64,000 bases of DNA from UBA3069 sp050633465 (GTDB taxonomy: Bacteria > Pseudomonadota > Alphaproteobacteria > Rhodobacterales > Rhodobacteraceae), in assembly GCA_050633465.1 (NCBI GenBank), contig JBOEGO010000031.1, positions 14,991-78,990 on the forward strand, read 5' to 3'. Shown piece by piece: positions 8,173-16,957 of this stretch. The stretch's first letter is position 1, and each line of letters starts with the position of its first letter. The notes beneath the pieces were generated by a model, which saw nothing but the letters and a program-made list of their open reading frames with translations, ran no database searches and was not told the origin of the DNA. The position numbers were made by a program, and so were the translations under genes.

Positions 8173-8908
8173 GCCACACGCCACAGACCTTGGCCCGCTG
8201 GTGCCGCGCAACCGCGCCGTTCATCCGCCCGCCTATGATATCGACTATAAAACCTCGGTGCCGCGTTCGCCGCGCTGGTCGCTTTTGTCGATGGAATCCA
8301 CCCCGTCCGAGGAAACAGGCCCGCGTTTTGGTCACTCATTGCTGGGTGATCTGGACAACAACCTGATCCTGAATTTCACCAATGGCAAAGCCCCCGCCGT
8401 GGGCGAACGCATCCTGATGCATGGTCGCGTGCTGGACGAAAACAACCGCCCCGTGCCCCATACACTGGTCGAAATCTGGCAGGCCAATGCAGGCGGGCGT
8501 TACCGTCATAAGAAAGACACCTATCTTGCGCCGCTGGACCCCAATTTTGGCGGCTGCGGGCGCACGATTACCGATGAAAACGGCTATTACGAATTCCTGA
8601 CCATCCGCCCCGGTGCATACCCGTGGCCGAACCGCGCCAATGACTGGCGCCCCATGCATATCCATATTTCGGTTTATGGCCACAGCTTTGGCCAGCGCCT
8701 GATCACCCAGATGTATTTCGAAGGCGACCCCCTGATTGACCGCTGCCCGATCGCGGCCACGGTCAAGGATCGCAGCCAGTTGGAAAATCTGGTCGCGCCG
8801 CTGGATATGGGCAAATCGCGCCCGCTGGATTTTCTGGCCTATAAGTTCGACATCGTGCTGCGCGGTCGCCGCCAGACCATGTTCGAAAACAAGCTGGAGG
8901 GCATGTAA
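8165..8908 (+). CDS. pcaH: Protocatechuate 3,4-dioxygenase beta subunit
   Basis: PcaH carries the non-heme Fe(III) of the intradiol dioxygenase that opens protocatechuate to 3-carboxy-cis,cis-muconate. In the 247-residue protein the iron ligands are visible: Tyr in GGRYRHKKD, Tyr in RPGAYPWPN and the two His of MHIHISV. ATG 8165 (MSEPHATD) follows a GGAGGAG ribosome site; the longer upstream frame overlaps pcaC and has no support. Pairs with PcaG encoded one base after its stop. Confidence 0.95.
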   Translation: MSEPHATDLGPLVPRNRAVHPPAYDIDYKTSVPRSPRWSLLSMESTPSEETGPRFGHSLLGDLDNNLILNFTNGKAPAVGERILMHGRVLDENNRPVPHTLVEIWQANAGGRYRHKKDTYLAPLDPNFGGCGRTITDENGYYEFLTIRPGAYPWPNRANDWRPMHIHISVYGHSFGQRLITQMYFEGDPLIDRCPIAATVKDRSQLENLVAPLDMGKSRPLDFLAYKFDIVLRGRRQTMFENKLEGM

Positions 8909-8909
8909 T

Positions 8910-9509
8910 ATGGTGCAAAAACTGGATTATCTGGTTGAATCCGCCTCGCAAACCGCTGGGCCATATGTCCACATCGGATTGATGCCCACCTATGCGGGCA
9001 ACCCCGGTTGCTACGCGACCGAGGTCGCCACCTCACCCATAACAGACGGAGCCAAGGGCGAGCTGATCGAAATCACCGGCGAGGTGTTCGACGGCACCGG
9101 CTGGGCGCTGCGCGACGCGCTGATCGAAAGCTGGCAACCGGACGCGGCAGGCAAATTTGCCGGTCAGGACGGGGCCGACCCTGCCGTATCGGGCCACTGC
9201 CGCTTTGCCGCAGATGCCGACACAGGCCTGTTCACCCTGCGCAGCGTGAAACCGGGCGCGGTGGCGATGCGTGGCGGCGCGATGCAAGCGCCGCATATTT
9301 CGCTGTGGATCGTGGCGCGGGGCATCAACATCGGCCTTCAAACCCGCATCTATTTCGAAGACGAGGACAACAGCAATGACCCCCTGCTAAACCGGATCGA
9401 ACAGCGCAACCGCGTTGATACGCTGATCGCGAAAAAGACGGGCGCGGGGCAGTATCGTTTTGACATCCGGCTACAGGGTGACGGTGAAACCGTGTTCCTT
9501 GATATCTGA
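8910..9509 (+). CDS. pcaG: Protocatechuate 3,4-dioxygenase alpha subunit
   Basis: The 199-residue PcaG has the same intradiol fold as PcaH but lacks the iron ligands; it shapes the active site and binds PcaH. Recognisable features are the opening SASQTAGPYVHIG, the ALIESWQPDAAGKF block aligned to the PcaH LVEIWQANAGG, and APHISLWIVARGIN. ATG 8910 lies immediately after the pcaH TAA. A terminator-like hairpin follows at 9534-9560. Confidence 0.94.
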   Translation: MVQKLDYLVESASQTAGPYVHIGLMPTYAGNPGCYATEVATSPITDGAKGELIEITGEVFDGTGWALRDALIESWQPDAAGKFAGQDGADPAVSGHCRFAADADTGLFTLRSVKPGAVAMRGGAMQAPHISLWIVARGINIGLQTRIYFEDEDNSNDPLLNRIEQRNRVDTLIAKKTGAGQYRFDIRLQGDGETVFLDI

Positions 9510-9533
9510 CGCGACATTTTGCGAAAACGCTTT

Positions 9534-9560
9534 AGGGTGCGGGCAACCGCGCCCTTTTCT
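9534..9560 (+). terminator. GNRA-loop hairpin with T run inside the pca cluster
   Basis: GGGTGCGG (9535-9542) pairs with CCGCGCCC (9547-9554) through one G-T wobble around a GCAA tetraloop, and TTTTCTT follows. This is a good intrinsic terminator 25 bases after pcaG. The next gene, the 9576-10286 hydrolase, starts 16 bases later, so it may act as an attenuator that lowers hydrolase-pcaB expression. Confidence 0.65.
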
Positions 9561-9575
9561 TATGAAAGACACGCC

Positions 9576-10286
9576 ATGACCGATTTCCTGCTGATCCACG
9601 GTGCCGCCCATGGCGCATGGTGCTGGCGCGATGTGATCCCCGCGTTGCAGACGCTGGGCCACAGTGCCCGCGCCATTGATCTGCCCGGGCATGGCGATGA
9701 TAAAACCCCCTATACCAACGTGACGCTGGATGCCTATCGCGATGCCATTCTGGCCGCAATTGACACGCCCGTCACGCTGGTCGGGCATTCCATGGGCGGC
9801 TATCCCATCACCGCAGCGGCAGAATCCGCACCGGATAAAATCGAACGGCTGGTTTACCTATGCGCCTATGTCCCCGCCCCCGGCCTGTCGCTGGCCCAGC
9901 GCCGGATGCAGGCCGCACAACAGCCGCTGTTGCCCGCGATCCGCATGGCTGATGACCGCAAGGGCTGGACCGTCGCCCCCGATATGATCGAACCGCTGTT
10001 CTATCACGACTGCCCGCCCGAAACGCTGGCCTATGCCGCGCCGCGCCTCTGCGTTCAGGCAACACAGCCCACCGCCGTTCCCGTGCCAACCACAGCCCGT
10101 TATGACAGCGTGCCGCGCCATTACATCCGCTGCACCGATGACCGCACCATACCGCCGGACTTTCAGGCCGAAATGGTGCAGGACTGGCCCAATGGCACCG
10201 TCCATTCTATGGATACCGCGCATTCGCCCTTTTTCGCCGACCCCGACGGGCTGGCGGGGCTATTGAACACAATATCAAAGGGGTAG
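9576..10286 (+). CDS. Alpha/beta hydrolase, plant esterase/hydroxynitrile lyase-like
   Basis: The 236-residue protein has the compact HNL/methylesterase layout: FLLIHGAAHGAWCW near the N-terminus, nucleophile elbow GHSMGG (Ser72), acid in CTDDRTIP and the late His in DTAHSPFFADP. Related enzymes cleave methyl or aryl esters of aromatic acids. Placed between pcaG and pcaB, it may feed the pathway by hydrolysing an ester of a hydroxybenzoate, which is inference. ATG 9576 (MTDFLL) is used; it follows GAAAG. pcaB starts four bases after its stop. Confidence 0.8.
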   Translation: MTDFLLIHGAAHGAWCWRDVIPALQTLGHSARAIDLPGHGDDKTPYTNVTLDAYRDAILAAIDTPVTLVGHSMGGYPITAAAESAPDKIERLVYLCAYVPAPGLSLAQRRMQAAQQPLLPAIRMADDRKGWTVAPDMIEPLFYHDCPPETLAYAAPRLCVQATQPTAVPVPTTARYDSVPRHYIRCTDDRTIPPDFQAEMVQDWPNGTVHSMDTAHSPFFADPDGLAGLLNTISKG

Positions 10287-10290
10287 ACCC

Positions 10291-11634
10291 ATGGCCGCAT
10301 CGGTTTTCGACAGTCAGCAATTCACCCGCCTTTTCCCCACCGCCGAGGTGGGCAAACTGTTCACCGACACAGCCGAGATCCGCGCCATGATGCTGGTCGA
10401 GGGGGCGCTGGCCCGTGTGCAGGGCAACCTTGGAGTGATCCCCGAAACGGCGGCGGCGTTCCTGCATCGTGCATCGATGGAAATACAGGTTGATCCGGCG
10501 GGCCTGGCTGATCCGACGGGCGTAAACGGTGTCAGCGTTCCGGGCCTGATCGCCGCCATGCGCAAGGCACTAGAGGCACCGGAGCATGCGCAATTCCTGC
10601 ACTGGGGCGCGACATCGCAGGATATCATGGATACGGGCCAGATGCTGCGTATCCGCCAGATGCTGAACCACCATGAAACCGCGCTGCGCGAAACCATCCG
10701 TGCGCTAGGCACCATGGCGGCGCAACATGCCGACACGCCGATGGCGGCACGCACCTATGGCCAGTTCGCCACGGGCACCAGTTTTGGCGCGGTCATCGCG
10801 GGCTGGGGCGCGCCGCTGTTGGGGCTTCTGGGCGAAATGAAAGGCTTACGCGAACGGGTGTTATGGGTGTCGCTGTCGGGCGCATCGGGCACTGGTGCGG
10901 CGCTGGGCGCACAGGCCGCGCAAACCCGCGCCGAACTGGCGCTGGCCCTGGGCCTGCATGACCCGCAACGCAGCTGGCATTCGGATCGCAGCCCCATCAT
11001 GGCGCTGGCCGACTGGCTGACCCGTCTGTCCGTGGCGCTGGCCAAGATGGGCGAGGACCTGACCATCATGGTGCAATCCGGCGTGGGCGAGGTGACGCTG
11101 GGCGGCGCGGGCGGATCATCGACCATGCCGCAAAAACAAAACCCTGTGGCCCCGTCGGCCATGGTGGCGCTGGCGCGGCAATCCGTGGGGTTGAACGCGA
11201 TATTGCAAGGCGCGGGCATCCACCGCCAACAACGCGACGGCGCGGCGTGGTTCACCGAATGGCTGACCCTGCCGCAACTGTGCCTGTCGGCCACATCGGC
11301 CCTGATCCGCGCACAGGAACTGGCGGGCAATATCGCCCCCGATCGCGCGGCCATGGTGGCCCCGCTCGACACGGGGCTGGGCCTGATCCACGCCGAGGCC
11401 CTGTCGTTCCGGCTGGCCGGGTCCCTGCCCCGCCCCGATGCGCAGGCCGCCATCAAAACCCTGTGCAAACAGGCGATGGCAACCGATACGCCGCTAAAAA
11501 CCCTGGCGGCGCAGGCATACCCAGATATCGACACATCCGATATTTTCGACCCGGCGCAGCAGATGGGCCATGCCCCCGATGACGCCCGCGCCTTTGCCGT
11601 TTTGGCGCAAGCTGTGTCAGCAATGCGCAGCTAG
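10291..11634 (+). CDS. pcaB: 3-carboxy-cis,cis-muconate cycloisomerase
   Basis: PcaB lactonises 3-carboxymuconate from PcaHG to 4-carboxymuconolactone. The 447-residue fumarase/aspartase-superfamily protein has the three conserved regions: RTYGQFATGTSFG, HWGATSQDIMDTG, and the signature GGSSTMPQKQNPVAPS. Length matches bacterial PcaB. Together with pobA and pcaDCHG it takes 4-hydroxybenzoate to 3-oxoadipate; genes for the final CoA steps (pcaIJF) are not in the window. Confidence 0.93.
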   Translation: MAASVFDSQQFTRLFPTAEVGKLFTDTAEIRAMMLVEGALARVQGNLGVIPETAAAFLHRASMEIQVDPAGLADPTGVNGVSVPGLIAAMRKALEAPEHAQFLHWGATSQDIMDTGQMLRIRQMLNHHETALRETIRALGTMAAQHADTPMAARTYGQFATGTSFGAVIAGWGAPLLGLLGEMKGLRERVLWVSLSGASGTGAALGAQAAQTRAELALALGLHDPQRSWHSDRSPIMALADWLTRLSVALAKMGEDLTIMVQSGVGEVTLGGAGGSSTMPQKQNPVAPSAMVALARQSVGLNAILQGAGIHRQQRDGAAWFTEWLTLPQLCLSATSALIRAQELAGNIAPDRAAMVAPLDTGLGLIHAEALSFRLAGSLPRPDAQAAIKTLCKQAMATDTPLKTLAAQAYPDIDTSDIFDPAQQMGHAPDDARAFAVLAQAVSAMRS

Positions 11635-11709
11635 GGGACGATTACGCCTTCACGGCGGCGGGCGCGGCCCATAGGTTGCGCCCGAAACCACCCCGTGAAA
11701 GCGCATAAA

Positions 11710-12918
11710 ATGACCCGCCTGCCCGTATTCGTGATCGTGATGACCGTGGTGATCGACGCCATGGGGATCGGGCTGATCATTCCCGTTCTGCCCGATTTAA
11801 TACGCGAGGTCACAGGTCAGGACCTGGCCCATGCCGCGATCTGGGGCGGGGTGCTGGAAACCGTGTTCGCGGTGATGCAGTTCCTGTTCGCGCCCATGCT
11901 GGGGTCACTGTCGGATGCCAAGGGGCGCAGGCCCGTATTGTTGGTTTCGCTGGTCGTTGTGGCCCTTGTTTACGGGATGATGGCCGTGGCCGGAACCATG
12001 TGGTTGCTGTTGGCGGCACGCATTTTCGGCGGCATCGCATCGGCCACCCATGCCACCGCTGCCGCCTATATGGCCGATATTTCCGCCCCCCATGAAAAGG
12101 CCGCGCGGTTCGGGTTGATCGGGGCGGGGTTTGGCATCGGCTTTGTGCTGGGTCCGGCCTTTGGCGGGTTGCTGGCCGAATTCGGCACCCGCGCACCGTT
12201 CTGGGCGGCAGGCGGGCTGGCGTTGGCCAATGCCGCCCTGGGCTATTTCGTGCTGTCGGAAACCGTGACCGACCGCATCCGCCGTTCGTTTTCATGGCGG
12301 CGCGCCAATCCGTTGTCGGCCTTTTTCGACATCAGCCGCATCAAAGGGGCCGCACCGCTGCTGGGGGTGATTTTCCTGTATCACGTGTCCACCGCCGTTT
12401 ACCCCGCCATCTGGCCGTTTTTCACCGGCGAAATGTTTGGCTGGTCGCCCGCCATGATCGGCGCGTCGCTGGCGGTTTACGGCGTGTCGCTGGCGGTGAC
12501 GCAGGGGGCATTGGTCGCGCCCACCATCCGCATTCTGGGCGATCGGGGTGCGGTGATGCTGGGCCTGCTGCTGGAACTGATGGCGCTGGTGATCCTTGGG
12601 TTTATCACCAGCGGCACCCTGTTGATGTGGCTGATTCCGCTGTTGGGGCTGGCGGGGATCGGGTTGCCCGCCTTGCAGGGCATCACCTCGCGGATGATCG
12701 CCGATGACATGCAGGGGACGTTGCAGGGGGTCCAGACCTCGCTTGCGTCACTGGCGATGATCATCACACCATTGGTGGCGACGCAGGTGTTTGCCGCCTT
12801 TAGCCACGCGGGGGCCACGCCCTATCTGCCCGGCGCCCCGTTTCTGGTGTCGGCCGCGTTGATGGTTCTGGCGATCATCGCCTATTTACGTGCGCTGAAA
12901 CGCAATACCGTTGCGTAA
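11710..12918 (+). CDS. MFS efflux transporter, TetA-like
   Basis: The 402-residue integral membrane protein has about 12 predicted helices. It shows the TetA/DHA1 family opening (VVIDAMGIGLIIPVLPDLIRE) and MFS motif A in GSLSDAKGRRPVLL between helices 2 and 3. The family exports tetracyclines and other small hydrophobic compounds by proton antiport; the substrate is not shown by sequence. ATG 11710 is preferred to an in-frame GTG at 11695. It follows pcaB by 75 bases on the same strand and may be a separate unit. Confidence 0.85.
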   Translation: MTRLPVFVIVMTVVIDAMGIGLIIPVLPDLIREVTGQDLAHAAIWGGVLETVFAVMQFLFAPMLGSLSDAKGRRPVLLVSLVVVALVYGMMAVAGTMWLLLAARIFGGIASATHATAAAYMADISAPHEKAARFGLIGAGFGIGFVLGPAFGGLLAEFGTRAPFWAAGGLALANAALGYFVLSETVTDRIRRSFSWRRANPLSAFFDISRIKGAAPLLGVIFLYHVSTAVYPAIWPFFTGEMFGWSPAMIGASLAVYGVSLAVTQGALVAPTIRILGDRGAVMLGLLLELMALVILGFITSGTLLMWLIPLLGLAGIGLPALQGITSRMIADDMQGTLQGVQTSLASLAMIITPLVATQVFAAFSHAGATPYLPGAPFLVSAALMVLAIIAYLRALKRNTVA

Positions 12919-13017
12919 TTTCGCCAAACGGAATTCATTTTCGCACTTGAGGAAAACCTGCCCCAAGGGCATCTTTGCGCCCGACCAATAGGCCCATTGC
13001 CCACCGGAGGAACACCC

Positions 13018-14106
13018 ATGACCACGATCAAAGCAGCCGTTTGCCGCGAACACGGCGCCCCCCTGACCATCGAAGAGGTCGAATTGCGCGGCCCCGAACT
13101 GGGCGAGATCGAGGTAGACATGCACGCCGTCGCGATCTGCCATTCCGATATTTCCTATTGGCAGGGCGGGTTCGGCGGGCAACTGCCAGCCGTCTTTGGC
13201 CACGAGGCCGCAGGCAAGGTCACCGCCATCGGCGCGGGCGTGCGCGGGTTCGAGGTGGGCGATACCGTCTGCGTGACCCTGATTCGCGCCTGCGGCACCT
13301 GCGACAGCTGCGGCACCGGCCACCCTGCCACCTGCGAAACCCCCTATAACGAGGCCAAAGGCCCGCTGTCCCTGCCTGATGGCGGCGCCCTGTCGCAGGG
13401 GCTGGCCTGTGGCGCATTCGCCGAACGGGTCGTGGTGGACCAATCCCAAGTGGTGAAAATCCCCTCGGATGTGAAGATGGAGGTGGCTTCCCTGCTGTCC
13501 TGCGGCGTCATCACCGGCGTTGGTGCCGCAGTCAAAGCCGCCAATATCCGCGCCGGTCAGGATGTTGTGGTGATCGGCGCAGGCGGTGTTGGCCTGAACG
13601 CCATTCAGGGCGCACGCATCGCGGGCGCACGTCGCATCATCGCCGTCGATATGAACGCCGAGAAACTGGAGGTCGCCAAGGAATTCGGCGCAACCGACGG
13701 TGTTCTGGCCGAGGGCAAACCCTTTGCCGAGGTCAAGAAAATCCTGGGTCGCGGGGCCGATGCGGTGCTGGTCACCGTGGGCGTTGCCGCCGTTTATGAC
13801 AGCGCCCCGCGTTATCTGGCCACGGGTGGCCGCGTGATCATGGTGGGGATGCCGCATTTCGGGCAAAACGCCACCTATTCGCCGCTCATCATGGCCAATG
13901 CGGGCCAAGGGATCGAAGGCACAATGATGGGTGACACCGTGATCAAGAAGGACATCCCCTGGATGGTCGATCTGTATCAGCAGGGCCGCCTGAAACTGGA
14001 CGAACTGATTTCGGGCCGCTGGACGCTGGACCAGATCAACGAAGCGATCGAGGACACCAAATCCGGCGCGGCACGCCGCAATGTGATCATCCTGAAAGAC
14101 GCCTGA
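13018..14106 (+). CDS. Zinc-dependent alcohol dehydrogenase
   Basis: The 362-residue medium-chain dehydrogenase has catalytic zinc ligands Cys41 (AICHSD) and His62 (FGHEAAG), four structural-zinc cysteines at 92, 95, 98 and 106 (ACGTCDSCGTGHPATC), and the NAD-binding VIGAGGVGLNAIQGA. It oxidises an alcohol to an aldehyde (or the reverse). Sequence style is close to the class III/aryl-alcohol group, but substrate is undecided. A GGAGG ribosome site precedes ATG 13018. Monocistronic by layout; a GC hairpin follows at 14121-14150. Confidence 0.88.
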   Translation: MTTIKAAVCREHGAPLTIEEVELRGPELGEIEVDMHAVAICHSDISYWQGGFGGQLPAVFGHEAAGKVTAIGAGVRGFEVGDTVCVTLIRACGTCDSCGTGHPATCETPYNEAKGPLSLPDGGALSQGLACGAFAERVVVDQSQVVKIPSDVKMEVASLLSCGVITGVGAAVKAANIRAGQDVVVIGAGGVGLNAIQGARIAGARRIIAVDMNAEKLEVAKEFGATDGVLAEGKPFAEVKKILGRGADAVLVTVGVAAVYDSAPRYLATGGRVIMVGMPHFGQNATYSPLIMANAGQGIEGTMMGDTVIKKDIPWMVDLYQQGRLKLDELISGRWTLDQINEAIEDTKSGAARRNVIILKDA

Positions 14107-14120
14107 TCCTTAGGCTCCTC

Positions 14121-14150
14121 AGGCGCGGCGGCAACACCGCTGCCGCGCCT
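14121..14150. terminator. GC-rich hairpin after alcohol dehydrogenase
   Basis: AGGCGCGGC (14121-14129) and GCCGCGCCT (14142-14150) form a perfect 9-bp stem. No T run follows, so termination is possible but not certain. Confidence 0.45.
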
Positions 14151-14267
14151 GCCCTGCCGGCCCTTGAAACCTGCGCCAAAAGCCATCATTCTAATACATG
14201 TTATATCCGCCTCGCCGTTTGGCAAAGGCAGTGCTAAAAACCCGAAAAGCGATCAGGTATTCCAAAC

Positions 14268-14615
14268 GTGAACATACAATCCCCACCGGCCCCCCCATCA
14301 GAAATGGCCCGCAACGCGCAAAGCGCCGCCGCCTATCTGAAAACGCTGGCCCACGAGGGGCGTTTGATGATCCTGTGCCACCTTGGTTCGGGTGAAAAAT
14401 CTGTGGGCGAACTGGAATCCCTGCTGGAAATCCGTCAGGCCGCGGTCAGCCAGATGCTGGCCCGCCTGCGCGAAGAGGGGCTGGTGACCACGCGCCGCGA
14501 TGGCAAAACCATTTTCTATAGCCTGGCGGATGACAAAACCAATCAGGTGATCCAGCTGCTGTATAATCTGTTCTGCGCGCCCGCCGATGCTGGCCCGTCC
14601 GCCACGGGCTGCTGA
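14268..14615 (+). CDS. ArsR-family repressor, SqrR/BigR-like (persulfide sensor)
   Basis: The 115-residue winged-helix protein reads as ArsR family (LKTLAHEGRLMILCHL; recognition helix QAAVSQMLARLREEGLV; wing TTRRDGKTIFYSL). Two cysteines, Cys37 in MILCHL and Cys103 in NLFCAP, are 66 residues apart. That is the same spacing as the reactive pair of SqrR (41/107) and BigR (42/108), as I recall them. Those sense sulfane sulfur and repress sulfide oxidation genes. No metal-binding ArsR motif is seen. A GTG at 14268 is the start; an internal ATG at 14304 would remove part of helix 1. No sulfide oxidation gene is adjacent, so its targets are elsewhere or it controls the nearby dehydrogenase. Confidence 0.75.
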   Translation: MNIQSPPAPPSEMARNAQSAAAYLKTLAHEGRLMILCHLGSGEKSVGELESLLEIRQAAVSQMLARLREEGLVTTRRDGKTIFYSLADDKTNQVIQLLYNLFCAPADAGPSATGC

Positions 14616-14625
14616 TCGACCTGCG

Positions 14626-15537
14626 TCAACCGCCCTGATCCGCCCGATCCAACCCCGCCGCGATCTGCCCGATCTGGCCGCGCAACCATTTGTGCATGGC
14701 CGAAGCATGGGTGCGCCCCGTCCAATACAGATCAATCCCGAATGGCGCGGGAAACGGGCACCCCACCACCGCCACGCCTGCGCCGAACACCCGCGCCGTG
14801 CGGGTTGGCACCGTGCCCACCAGATCGGTCCCGATCAGGATGTCGGGCAGGTTGGCGGGGCTTGGCACCTCTATCACTGTATTCGGGTGCAGGCCTGCCT
14901 CCTCCATCTGTTCCAGATAGGCGGATCGCCAGTTGCCACCATAGGTCACCATGGCATGGGGCGCGGCGGTGAACTCTGCCATGCTCATCGCGCCCTTTGG
15001 CGCACGGGCCGCATCCATGACGCAGACGTAATGATCCGCCAGCAACCGCCGCCCGTAAAACCCCGCATCGTCAATGCGCACCGGCCCGATCAACAGATCG
15101 CTTTCGCCTCGGTTCAACTGTTCCTTGCCCCGTGATGTCGATGACAAGACATGCAGCCGCAGCCCCGGTGCCTGTGCGCGCAGCAACCGCACCAGTGGCG
15201 GCAGGATCGTCACCCGCTCGTAATAATTGCAACTGATCCGCACCTCGGCCTGTGCCTGCGCCGGATCGAACCCGCGCGGTTCCGACAGGGCGACGAAATC
15301 ATCCAGCATCCGTGCCGTGGCGACCACGATTTCCTCGCAGCGGTCCGTCGCGACCACACCGCCGCCCTGACGCACGAACAATGGATCGCCAAAGGCGCGG
15401 CGCAGCCTGTCAATCGTATAGCTGACAGTGGATTGCGTCACGCCCAACCCTTCGGCAGCGCGGGAAAACGACCCATGCGCATGGACCAGACGCAACACGC
15501 GCAGCGCGGCAAAATCGGTGGCTAAGGGATCGGTCAT
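14626..15537 (-). CDS. LysR-family transcriptional regulator
   Basis: The 303-residue protein has the LysR N-terminal helix-turn-helix (ALRVLRLVHAHGSFSRAAEGLGVTQ, then STVSYTIDRLRRAFGDPLFVR) and a C-terminal type 2 periplasmic-binding-like effector domain. The HTH has a NodD/LinR-like layout. ATG 15537 follows AGAGGA five bases upstream. It is divergent from the P450 gene over 118 bases that contain repeated GATAGT/ACTATC sites, so it probably controls the P450/TRAP genes and itself. Confidence 0.88.
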   Translation of the reverse strand: MTDPLATDFAALRVLRLVHAHGSFSRAAEGLGVTQSTVSYTIDRLRRAFGDPLFVRQGGGVVATDRCEEIVVATARMLDDFVALSEPRGFDPAQAQAEVRISCNYYERVTILPPLVRLLRAQAPGLRLHVLSSTSRGKEQLNRGESDLLIGPVRIDDAGFYGRRLLADHYVCVMDAARAPKGAMSMAEFTAAPHAMVTYGGNWRSAYLEQMEEAGLHPNTVIEVPSPANLPDILIGTDLVGTVPTRTARVFGAGVAVVGCPFPAPFGIDLYWTGRTHASAMHKWLRGQIGQIAAGLDRADQGG

Positions 15538-15554
15538 GGCATCCTCTGGCTAAT

Positions 15555-15637
15555 ACTATCGAAATATCCGATTGGGCGGATCAAATCCATCAGATTGTCA
15601 GATAGTGAAACCCCGCCTACCCTACCCTTCCACTATC
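15555..15637. promoter_or_regulatory. GATAGT/ACTATC repeats in the LysR-P450 divergent promoter
   Basis: ACTATC occurs at 15555-15560, GATAGTG at 15601-15607 and CACTATC at 15631-15637. The last two form an inverted 7-bp pair. The repeats are concentrated in the short region between the divergent lysR and P450 starts and are candidate LysR-regulator sites. Confidence 0.45.
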
Positions 15638-15655
15638 AGGAGGGGAGGCCTGACC

Positions 15656-16858
15656 GTGACCAACACAGCCGCCATAGATGCGCCACTTGCGCCGTTGAAT
15701 GACCGGATCACCATCCAGCAACTGACCCATGACCCCTATCCGGTCTATGCACAGATGCGGGCGAACACACCCGTTCTAAGGGTCAAATCGCTGGGCCGCA
15801 CCCTGTTGACCCGCGCTGCAGATACGAAATTCGTCAAGGACAACCCCGGCCTGTTTTCCGCGAATGACCCGAACACCCCGATGGAGCGCGCCTTTCGTGC
15901 CCATACATTGATGCGCAAGGACGGGGCCGCCCATCAGGCCGAACGCGGCGCGATGGCCCCTTCATTCACCGCCCGCAATATCAAAAATTGCTGGGAACCG
16001 ATCTATACCAAGATCGCCGAACAATACGTGGCCGCCCTGCCGCGTGACGGGGTGGTGGACCTGTTCCCCACACTTGCTGGCCCCTTTGCTGCGCGTTGCC
16101 TGACACATCTGCTGGGCTTTCCCGAAGCAAGCGATGACGACATGCAACGCTGGTCACAGATCCTGATTGATGGCGCGGGCAATTTCGGCTGGTCCGACGC
16201 GCTGTTTGCCGAATGCGACAAGGCCAATGATGAAATGGATGCGCTGTTTGCCAGTGCCGCCAAACGCCTGCGCGCCGATCCTGATCAATCCGCCCTGTCG
16301 GTCATGGTCAACGCCGACGATCCCATCGCGCAATCGCAAATCTGGTCCAATATCAAAATCGCCATCGGCGGCGGCATCAACGAACCCCGCGATGCCCTGT
16401 TGACCATCGTCTATGGCCTGCTGTCCAACCCAGACCAATTCGCCGCCTGCAAGGAAAACGCCATGTGGATGCAAGCCTTCGACGAAGGCGTGCGCTGGGT
16501 CGCCCCCATTCAGGTGTCATCGCGGCTGGTCACCGCAGACACCGAATTGCGCGGTTTCCTGATTCCAAAAGGCGACACCGTGATGACCATTCAGGCCTCG
16601 GCCAATTGGGACGAGGACATATACGGCAGCACCGGCCACCTGTTCAACATCCACCGGGACAAGGCGCAGCATCAGGCGTTCGGCAACGGGCCGCATTTTT
16701 GCCAAGGCACCCATGTGGCGCGCCGGATGCTGGCCGATATCATGCTGCCAATGCTGTTTGACCGCTTTCCGAATATGTCTCTGGCGGACCCTGCGGCGGT
16801 GGATTTCTACGGTTTCGGCTTTCGCGGGCCGCGCCATTTGCCCGTGCGGCTGAACTGA
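15656..16858 (+). CDS. Cytochrome P450
   Basis: The 400-residue soluble bacterial P450 has the heme-thiolate loop FGNGPHFCQGTHVAR (Cys349) and an ExxR-like EGVRW in the K helix. The I helix reads IGGGINEPRDALL; the usual acid-Thr oxygen-activation pair (AGxxT) is replaced by Asn-Glu-Pro, which is unusual and suggests special proton delivery or substrate binding. GTG 15656 is used because AGGAGGGGAGG lies just upstream and sequence before it is not P450-like. No ferredoxin or reductase gene is adjacent, so redox partners are elsewhere. The substrate is unknown; the following TRAP binding protein may import it. Confidence 0.88.
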   Translation: MTNTAAIDAPLAPLNDRITIQQLTHDPYPVYAQMRANTPVLRVKSLGRTLLTRAADTKFVKDNPGLFSANDPNTPMERAFRAHTLMRKDGAAHQAERGAMAPSFTARNIKNCWEPIYTKIAEQYVAALPRDGVVDLFPTLAGPFAARCLTHLLGFPEASDDDMQRWSQILIDGAGNFGWSDALFAECDKANDEMDALFASAAKRLRADPDQSALSVMVNADDPIAQSQIWSNIKIAIGGGINEPRDALLTIVYGLLSNPDQFAACKENAMWMQAFDEGVRWVAPIQVSSRLVTADTELRGFLIPKGDTVMTIQASANWDEDIYGSTGHLFNIHRDKAQHQAFGNGPHFCQGTHVARRMLADIMLPMLFDRFPNMSLADPAAVDFYGFGFRGPRHLPVRLN

Positions 16859-16957
16859 CTGCTATCACCAATAACCTATTGTCCTTGCAGGGCCATTCCT
16901 TGCAAGATTGCAAAACAAAGCCGGAAAAACCGGCACATAAGGGAGGAACCACCACCA

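Noticed and set aside
12886..13908. A 340-codon antisense frame over the alcohol dehydrogenase
   Set aside because: Low-complexity composition; the opposite strand has clear zinc and NAD motifs in the correct frame.
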